From Nitrospinota bacterium (GTDB lineage Bacteria; UBA8248): DNA of 9,343 nt. Positions 5,356 to 9,343 of the stretch are shown piece by piece. A program made the translations under genes and the position numbers. The stretch covers positions 1 to 9,343 of the forward strand of contig JAPYQX010000093.1 of assembly GCA_029937135.1 (NCBI GenBank), written 5' to 3'. Position 1 is the first letter of the stretch. Every line of letters begins with the position of its first letter. The notes below the pieces were generated by a model. The model had not been told where the DNA came from. It saw nothing but the letters and a program-made list of their open reading frames with translations, and made no database searches.

Positions 5356-5809
5356 ATGACCGCTCAGGAGACGAACGCACGGGAGGCGCTGCGCATCGAG
5401 AGGACGATACAAGCGCCGAGGGAGCGGGTATTCCGAGGCCTGGACCGAGCCAGCGGAGATTATGAAGTGGTGGGGCCCAGAGGGGTGCTCATCGCCGGCC
5501 GCCCAGGTGGACCTCCGGGTGGGCGGACGCTACCGGATCACGATGACGACGCCCGAGGGCGGGGACATCTACTCGTTCGGAGAATATCTGGAAATCTCGC
5601 CCCCCGAAAAGCTGGTATTCACCTGGACCTGGGAGGGCCCGCCCGAGATGGCGGGGGTGGAAACCCTGGTGACGCTGGAATTCAGGGAAAAAGGAAACGC
5701 CACCGATCTCACCCTCAGACACGAGCGATTCCCGACAAAGAAGGACAGGGAAAACCACGAGTGGGGCTGGAACAGTAGCCTGGACTGCCTGGAGCGAAGT
5801 TTCGACTAA
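5356..5809 (+). pseudogene. AHSA1/SRPBCC-domain protein, frameshifted by one extra base
   Basis: The START-like SRPBCC fold of the AHSA1 family binds hydrophobic ligands; bacterial members next to ArsR are small stress-related proteins of unknown ligand. The first frame starts at ATG 5356 (AAGGAG 7 nt upstream) and gives LRIERTIQAPRERVFR, a normal N-terminus. The family then expects AWTEP..I.KWWGP. That sequence is present, but in the +1 frame: CGA (5434-5436), one extra G, then GCC TGG ACC GAG (from 5438). Restoring the frame gives AWTEPAEIMKWWGPEG and a full 150-aa protein with VDLRVGGRYRI, LVFTWTWE and the terminal GWNSSLDCLERSFD. As written, the first frame runs on out of phase to 5778. 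Internal initiation at ATG 5462 would lose the first strand and helix. This is a genuine one-base insertion, an assembly error, or less likely programmed frameshifting. Confidence 0.85.
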
Positions 5810-5846
5810 GGCAAGCTGCAGCCTGATACAGGGACCAGCCCGGGGA

Positions 5847-6851
5847 TTATGCCCCCTCGGCCTTGAGGGGCCGGGCCATGAGCTCATCGAGCGCGGCGCG
5901 GGGGTCCTTGTCCTCAAAGAGGACGGCGTGGACCTGGATGGATATCGGCATCTCGACACCGAACTTCTTGCCCAGCGCCACAGCGGCGGGCGCGGTCGCC
6001 ACCCCCTCGGCGACGGCCCGCATCGAGGCGAGGATCTCGCCGAGCTTCTCACCCCGGCCGAGGCGCAGGCCCACCGTGCGGTTGCGGCTGAGGTCGCCCG
6101 TGCAGGTGAGCACCAGGTCGCCCATACCAGCGAGGCCGGCCAGGGTCTCCGGGCGCCCGCCCATCGCGGCCCCGAGGCGGCTCATCTCGGCCAGACCGCG
6201 AACGATCAGCGCGGCGCGGGCGTTGTGGCCCAGCTCCATGCCGTCGGCCACTCCGGCGGCCAGGGCGATGACATTCTTGAGCGCGCCGCCGAGCTGGGTG
6301 CCAATCGGATCGCCGCCCGTGTAAACGCGCAGGCAAAGCGCCGAGAACGCCTCCTGGACCCGGCGCGCGGCCCCGGCGTCCCTTGATGCGGCGGCGATGG
6401 CTGTGGGCTTCCGCTCGGCGAGCTCGCGCGCGAACGTGGGCCCCGAGACGCAGACCGTGGCGCGCCCGCCGAGGCAATTCTCGATTAACTCGGTCGGCAG
6501 GGCAAGCGTCTCCTCGTCCAGCCCCTTCGTCGCGCTGACGATGAGGGCCTCCTCGTGGACCGAGGGCGCCAGGCGGTCCCAGACCGAGGAGAGAAACTTG
6601 CTCGGGACGACGCTGAGGAGCATATCCTGGCCGGCCGACGCGGCCTCGGCCAGATCGGAGGTATAGCGGAGGGCGGGGTGAAGGGAGATTCCGGGGAGAT
6701 AGAGGTCGTTCTCCCGCCCCTCTTTCATGCGGGCGCAAAGATCCTCCTCGATCGCCCAGAGGGTCACCTCGTGGCCAATCTCCGAGAGTAAATCAGCCAG
6801 GGAAGTCCCCCAGGCGCCCGCCCCGATGACAGCAACTCGCAAAGGCTCCAT
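5847..6851 (-). CDS. gpsA: NAD(P)-dependent glycerol-3-phosphate dehydrogenase GpsA
   Basis: Cytoplasmic enzyme that reduces dihydroxyacetone phosphate to sn-glycerol-3-phosphate, the backbone for phospholipid synthesis. It has 334 aa, the usual length. The Rossmann motif IGAGAWGTSLA is at residues 9-19, followed by SATKGLDE (106-113), VSGPTFARELA (135-145) and the block TQLGGALKNVIALAAGVADG (185-204) with the catalytic lysine Lys192. GMGDLVLTCTGDLSRNRTVG (242-261) completes the substrate and cofactor site. ATG 6851 follows a GGAGAGAGG ribosome binding site. It lies 96 nt downstream of the cupin gene on the same strand, with a 6-bp GCGCGG/CCGCGC hairpin at the cupin stop. It converges with the AHSA1 gene, leaving 37 nt and no clear terminator between them. 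The identity is essentially certain. Confidence 0.97.
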   Translation of the reverse strand: MEPLRVAVIGAGAWGTSLADLLSEIGHEVTLWAIEEDLCARMKEGRENDLYLPGISLHPALRYTSDLAEAASAGQDMLLSVVPSKFLSSVWDRLAPSVHEEALIVSATKGLDEETLALPTELIENCLGGRATVCVSGPTFARELAERKPTAIAAASRDAGAARRVQEAFSALCLRVYTGGDPIGTQLGGALKNVIALAAGVADGMELGHNARAALIVRGLAEMSRLGAAMGGRPETLAGLAGMGDLVLTCTGDLSRNRTVGLRLGRGEKLGEILASMRAVAEGVATAPAAVALGKKFGVEMPISIQVHAVLFEDKDPRAALDELMARPLKAEGA

Positions 6852-6947
6852 CCTCTCTCCACGCTAGCCGACTATCCGTGAGGCGGCCAATTTCGCCAAA
6901 CGCAACTTACGCCACGCGGCTCTCCGCCGGGCGCGGCTTCCACCGCG

Positions 6948-7550
6948 CTACTGCCGGGCGGTTTTTCTTTTCGGGGATTTTTTCCTGGCGGTTTTCTTCG
7001 CGGCCGTTTTTTTAACGGCTGCCTTCTTAACGGCCACCTTCTTGCCCATCGCGCGCGACCGGGCCTTCTGACCGCGCTTCACCGCCTTCCTCCCGGCCGG
7101 GGTGTTGGCCCGCCACTTGGACTTGTGGCGCAGGTGCTTCTCCTCGTCCCAGATGTGCTGCGTCCCGCCGCCCATGAACACCACGAACACCTCGCAACCG
7201 TCGGGATACTCATAGGGTCCGTGGGGAAGGTCCCAGCCGAACACATAGTCTCCCGGCCGAAGGTCCTTGCCCGCGACGCACATCCGGCCCTTGGTGACGA
7301 GGATCGAATGCCAGCTCTTATGGACGTGCACAGGCTCGACATACCCCTTCGGGAATCTGACTTTCATGTCGATGCGCTGCATGACCGGATCGTGGTTGAA
7401 GATTTTTACCTGCACCCCCTTGGGGAGGGTGAAGATATCGACGGCGGCCGCCTCCTGCCATTTAACCGTCTTGTCGTATATGGCGCGGAACCGGTTGTCG
7501 AATTTCTTGTTAGCCGTTTTTTTCTTGGCTGCTTTCTTTTTCGGCGGCAT
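6948..7550 (-). CDS. Cupin protein with Lys/Ala-rich histone H1-like tails
   Basis: A 200-aa protein in three parts. Residues 1-16 (MPPKKKAAKKKTANKK) form a basic tail. Residues about 35-130 are a single cupin barrel. Residues 152-200 are a long basic tail with repeated KKA, KKTA and RKKSPKRK motifs, like the C-termini of histone H1 or bacterial AlgP/H1-like proteins. The cupin has motif 1 as G69-x5-H75-x-H77-x3-H81-x6-G88, where the usual Glu is His81, and motif 2 as GKDLRPGDY with His110 in LPHGPYEYPDG. The metal ligands would be His75, His77, His81 and His110. The catalytic or sensory role is unknown. The tails suggest binding to DNA, RNA or another polyanion (inference). GAGG lies 6-7 nt before ATG 7550. 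It is transcribed toward gpsA, possibly in the same operon. Confidence 0.85.
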   Translation of the reverse strand: MPPKKKAAKKKTANKKFDNRFRAIYDKTVKWQEAAAVDIFTLPKGVQVKIFNHDPVMQRIDMKVRFPKGYVEPVHVHKSWHSILVTKGRMCVAGKDLRPGDYVFGWDLPHGPYEYPDGCEVFVVFMGGGTQHIWDEEKHLRHKSKWRANTPAGRKAVKRGQKARSRAMGKKVAVKKAAVKKTAAKKTARKKSPKRKTARQ

Positions 7551-7646
7551 GGTTTACCTCAATGTCATTCGAGAAATAAAAGATTGCGCCATAAAGATCG
7601 CGTCTTGAAGATCACGGCATGAAGGTTCCGTGAGATAGTTCGCCGA

Positions 7647-8327
7647 TCAACTCTTTCGTTCCGCCGCCAATACGTAAATACAACTCGCCACGTCGCGCCC
7701 CAGCGAAATCGTCCGCCCCTCGACCGTTATCGTCACCGTGCCGGCGAGTGGCGCCTGCTCCTCGACCGAGACAGTTACATCGGGGAAAATTCCGTTGTCA
7801 CCCAGATAATGGAGAATGTCCGAGCTCTCCTGCGTCACGCGGGAAATGACAGTCGAGCTGCCCACCTCCATTTCGGTGAGAACCGTCTCCTCCGGGCTGA
7901 TGATGGTTCCGTCCTTCGCCGGAATAGGGTCGCCGTGCGGATCGATGGTCGGGTAGTCCAACGCCCGGTCCATGGCGGCCTCAAGCTCCTCGCTCAGGAC
8001 GTGCTCGAGCTCCTCCGCCTCGGCGTCCACCTTATGCCATTCGATTCCCACTTTTTGATTCAGATACAACTCGAGAAGGCGGTGATGCCGGATGGTCTCG
8101 AGCGCCACCTTCACCCCGCGTTCGGTCAGGGTAACGCCCTTGTAGCGCTTGTAGGCAAGAAGTTTCATCTGGCCGAGTTTTTTGGTCATACTCGTGACGG
8201 ACGCTGGGGAGATATCCATCTTGTCGGCGATGGCCTTCGTCGAGACGGGCGAGGACTCCTCCTGAAGTTTGTATATATTCTTCAGGTAGTCTTCCATTTG
8301 TTTACTCAAATCAGTGGAGCCGTTCAA
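7647..8327 (-). CDS. DtxR/MntR-family metal-dependent transcriptional repressor
   Basis: A 226-aa regulator that represses metal-uptake genes when bound to Fe(II) or Mn(II). The N-terminal winged helix has STKAIADKMDISPASVTSMT (29-48). The dimerisation and metal domain includes RHHRLLELYL (80-89) and AEELEHVLSEEL (104-115), then DPHGDPIP (129-136). A C-terminal SH3-like (FeoA-type) domain spans about 150-225. By comparison with the known proteins, Asp13 and Glu105 occupy positions that are Met10 and Cys102 in DtxR but Asp8 and Glu99 in MntR. His82, Glu86, Glu108 and His109 match shared ligands; the MntR Glu11 position is Lys16. So the ligand set is MntR-like on a long DtxR-type chain, and metal preference is uncertain. 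The start is TTG 8327 with GAGG 5 nt upstream. A 6-bp TCACGG/CCGTGA hairpin (7612-7633) follows the stop, without a T-run. Confidence 0.92.
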   Translation of the reverse strand: MNGSTDLSKQMEDYLKNIYKLQEESSPVSTKAIADKMDISPASVTSMTKKLGQMKLLAYKRYKGVTLTERGVKVALETIRHHRLLELYLNQKVGIEWHKVDAEAEELEHVLSEELEAAMDRALDYPTIDPHGDPIPAKDGTIISPEETVLTEMEVGSSTVISRVTQESSDILHYLGDNGIFPDVTVSVEEQAPLAGTVTITVEGRTISLGRDVASCIYVLAAERKS

Positions 8328-8374
8328 AAAAACCTCATCTAATAAAAAGCGGACGCGGCGCGATATGGACCTTC

Positions 8375-8404
8375 ATGGTAGGGAACGCCTTGATGAACTG
8401 TCAA
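8375..8404 (-). promoter_or_regulatory. Promoter of the DtxR-family gene
   Basis: On the minus strand, a perfect -35 TTGACA (8404-8399) is followed after 18 nt by TACCAT (8380-8375), a four-of-six match to the -10. The predicted start is near 8368, about 40 nt before the TTG start codon. It lies 31 nt after the tonB stop codon, so the regulator can be expressed independently of tonB. I see no clear DtxR-type palindrome over it. Confidence 0.6.
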
Positions 8405-8435
8405 CAAATATCTTTTATCGGAAACCGAACCTCGA

Positions 8436-9343
8436 TTAGTCCTCGTAGGAAAACTGCGCCTCGATCGGCAATAACTTGCGCTTGAAGGCGGGGGGAAACG
8501 GCCGGAACGGCGCCGCCTTCGCTATCGCGGACAAGGCCTCGTCGTCCAGAATCTTGTATTTCGAGGAGGACAAAAGTTCAACGCGGTGAAGCTTTCCGTC
8601 CTCCCGCAGAACAAACCGGAGCCTTAACTTCCCAAAATATTTTCGGGCCTCGCGGGGCCAGTTCCACGATTCCTGAATTCTTTTTTTGATATGGGCGAAA
8701 TAGGCAGCATATTTATAGTCCCGGGTGTCGAGCGAAATGATCTCCCCCTCCTCCTCCCGGACGCTCTGATCAAGAGAAGCCTTGGCGATTCGATCCGCCT
8801 CCTCTTCCGAGAGATTGAGCCGATTTGAATCGGGGCGCCCCCTGTTTTTTTGCCTTCGGAACATGGCAAGCGGATCTACGGGCGGCTTCGGTTTAGGCTT
8901 CGCCCGGCGCTTCACCCTTGGCTTGGGCTTCGGGGGAAGCGGGCGTCTTTGAATTTTCGGGGGTTCCGGCTTGGGTTCCGGCTTGGGCAAAGAGGCCACC
9001 TTCACCCGTTTCGGCGGAGGGGGCTTCGTCCTGACCGCTTTTTTCAGGGGAGGGGCGGGTTTCCCGGGGACGGGCTTCGGCTTTTTCGCCACCACGGGCT
9101 TGGGGGGGGGGTCAGGCTCGGGTTTCGGTGTCTCGACTACCTTGGGGACCACTTTGGGCTCGGGTTTCTTCACGGGCTCGGGTTTCACGACAACTTTGGG
9201 CGCGGGTTCCTTTACCGGCTCGGTTTTCACGGCAACCTCGGGCTCGGGTTCCCTCACCGGCTCGGGAGTGGGTTGCTCGAAAATTTCCGGCTCGGGTTTC
9301 TTCACGGGCTCGGGTTTCACGACAACTTTGGGCGCGGGTTCCT
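8436..9343 (-). CDS. tonB: TonB-family energy transducer, N-terminus beyond the window
   Basis: C-terminal part (about 301 residues) of a TonB-like protein. TonB couples the inner-membrane proton motive force to outer-membrane receptors that import iron complexes, vitamin B12 and similar cargo. The first 130 or so visible residues are Pro/Lys/Glu-rich, with repeated KPEPVKKPEPK and EPAPKVV blocks, the extended periplasm-spanning linker. Next is a basic segment (KPKPRVKRRAKPKPKPP), a charged linker with NLSEEEADRIAKASLDQSV, and the C-terminal domain: YFAHIKKRIQESWNWPREAR, LRLRFVLREDGKLHRVELL, DDEALSAIAKAAPFRPFP and a final LLPIEAQFSYED. These are the hallmarks of the TonB C-terminal fold. The frame is open to the window edge; the GTG at 9320 is an internal Val codon, not the start. 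The N-terminal membrane anchor is not seen. It lies upstream of the DtxR-type gene, a context that fits metal uptake. Confidence 0.9.
   Translation of the reverse strand, partial: EPAPKVVVKPEPVKKPEPEIFEQPTPEPVREPEPEVAVKTEPVKEPAPKVVVKPEPVKKPEPKVVPKVVETPKPEPDPPPKPVVAKKPKPVPGKPAPPLKKAVRTKPPPPKRVKVASLPKPEPKPEPPKIQRRPLPPKPKPRVKRRAKPKPKPPVDPLAMFRRQKNRGRPDSNRLNLSEEEADRIAKASLDQSVREEEGEIISLDTRDYKYAAYFAHIKKRIQESWNWPREARKYFGKLRLRFVLREDGKLHRVELLSSSKYKILDDEALSAIAKAAPFRPFPPAFKRKLLPIEAQFSYED
9102..9111. repeat. G10 homopolymer inside tonB (C10 on the coding strand)
   Basis: Ten consecutive G on the plus strand, read as Asp-Pro-Pro-Pro-Lys codons in tonB. Tracts of this length slip during replication in some bacteria; a change of one base would remove the C-terminal receptor-binding domain. 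Confidence 0.85.
9157..9343. repeat. Exact 55-nt direct repeat, 132-nt period, in the TonB linker
   Basis: Positions 9157-9211 and 9289-9343 are identical by eye. The offset is 132 nt, or 44 codons, so the frame is kept. Both encode EPAPKVVVKPEPVKKPEP. The second copy reaches the window edge, so the true repeat may be longer. The region between is a diverged version of the same Pro/Glu/Lys motifs. It indicates recent in-frame duplication that changes the length of the periplasmic linker. Confidence 0.85.

Noticed and set aside
5462..5809. A separate short AHSA1 gene starting at the internal ATG
   Set aside because: It would lack the first strand and helix of the fold, has a poorly spaced GGAG, and the missing part is present just upstream in the other frame.

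Overview
The window is GC-rich bacterial DNA with tightly packed genes. It encodes a TonB-type energy transducer and a lipoprotein with a clear lipobox, so the host is probably a Gram-negative (diderm) bacterium. Nothing here fixes the phylum. GTG and TTG starts with purine-rich ribosome binding sites are common.

Layout. On the minus strand, from the left edge: the N-terminal part of a chromate transporter (chrA, cut by the window edge) lies 37 nt downstream of a Gfo/Idh/MocA-type NAD(P)-dependent oxidoreductase. Next is a 660-nt stretch without a protein gene. It carries a perfect 12-bp intrinsic terminator, two further stable hairpins and a good -24/-12 (sigma-54) promoter match, all on the minus strand. 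Together they look like a roughly 138-nt small RNA or a structured leader. After a short ATTTCR microsatellite comes a two-gene minus-strand operon: a multi-pass membrane protein with an HEITH zinc-protease motif, and a lipoprotein that overlaps it by 4 nt.

From 3824 to 5809 there is a plus-strand stress-type cassette. It holds a degenerate 20-bp tandem repeat, a promoter overlapped by a 26-bp near-perfect palindrome (probable ArsR operator), a DinB-fold protein, an ArsR-family repressor without metal-binding cysteines, a small TfoX-N-like protein, and an AHSA1/SRPBCC protein broken by one extra base. The likely circuit is an ArsR autorepressor controlling small ligand- or thiol-related proteins; the inducer is unknown.

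The right part is again minus strand: a TonB-family protein with a long Pro/Lys/Glu repeat region (N-terminus beyond the window), a DtxR/MntR-family metal-dependent repressor with its own promoter, a cupin protein with histone H1-like Lys/Ala tails, and gpsA (glycerol-3-phosphate dehydrogenase) converging on the AHSA1 gene. TonB next to a DtxR-type regulator suggests metal homeostasis.

The most unusual items are the putative sigma-54 small RNA, the cupin with basic tails, the HExxH membrane protein/lipoprotein pair, and the operator-controlled DinB/ArsR/TfoX-like/AHSA1 cassette with its frameshift.
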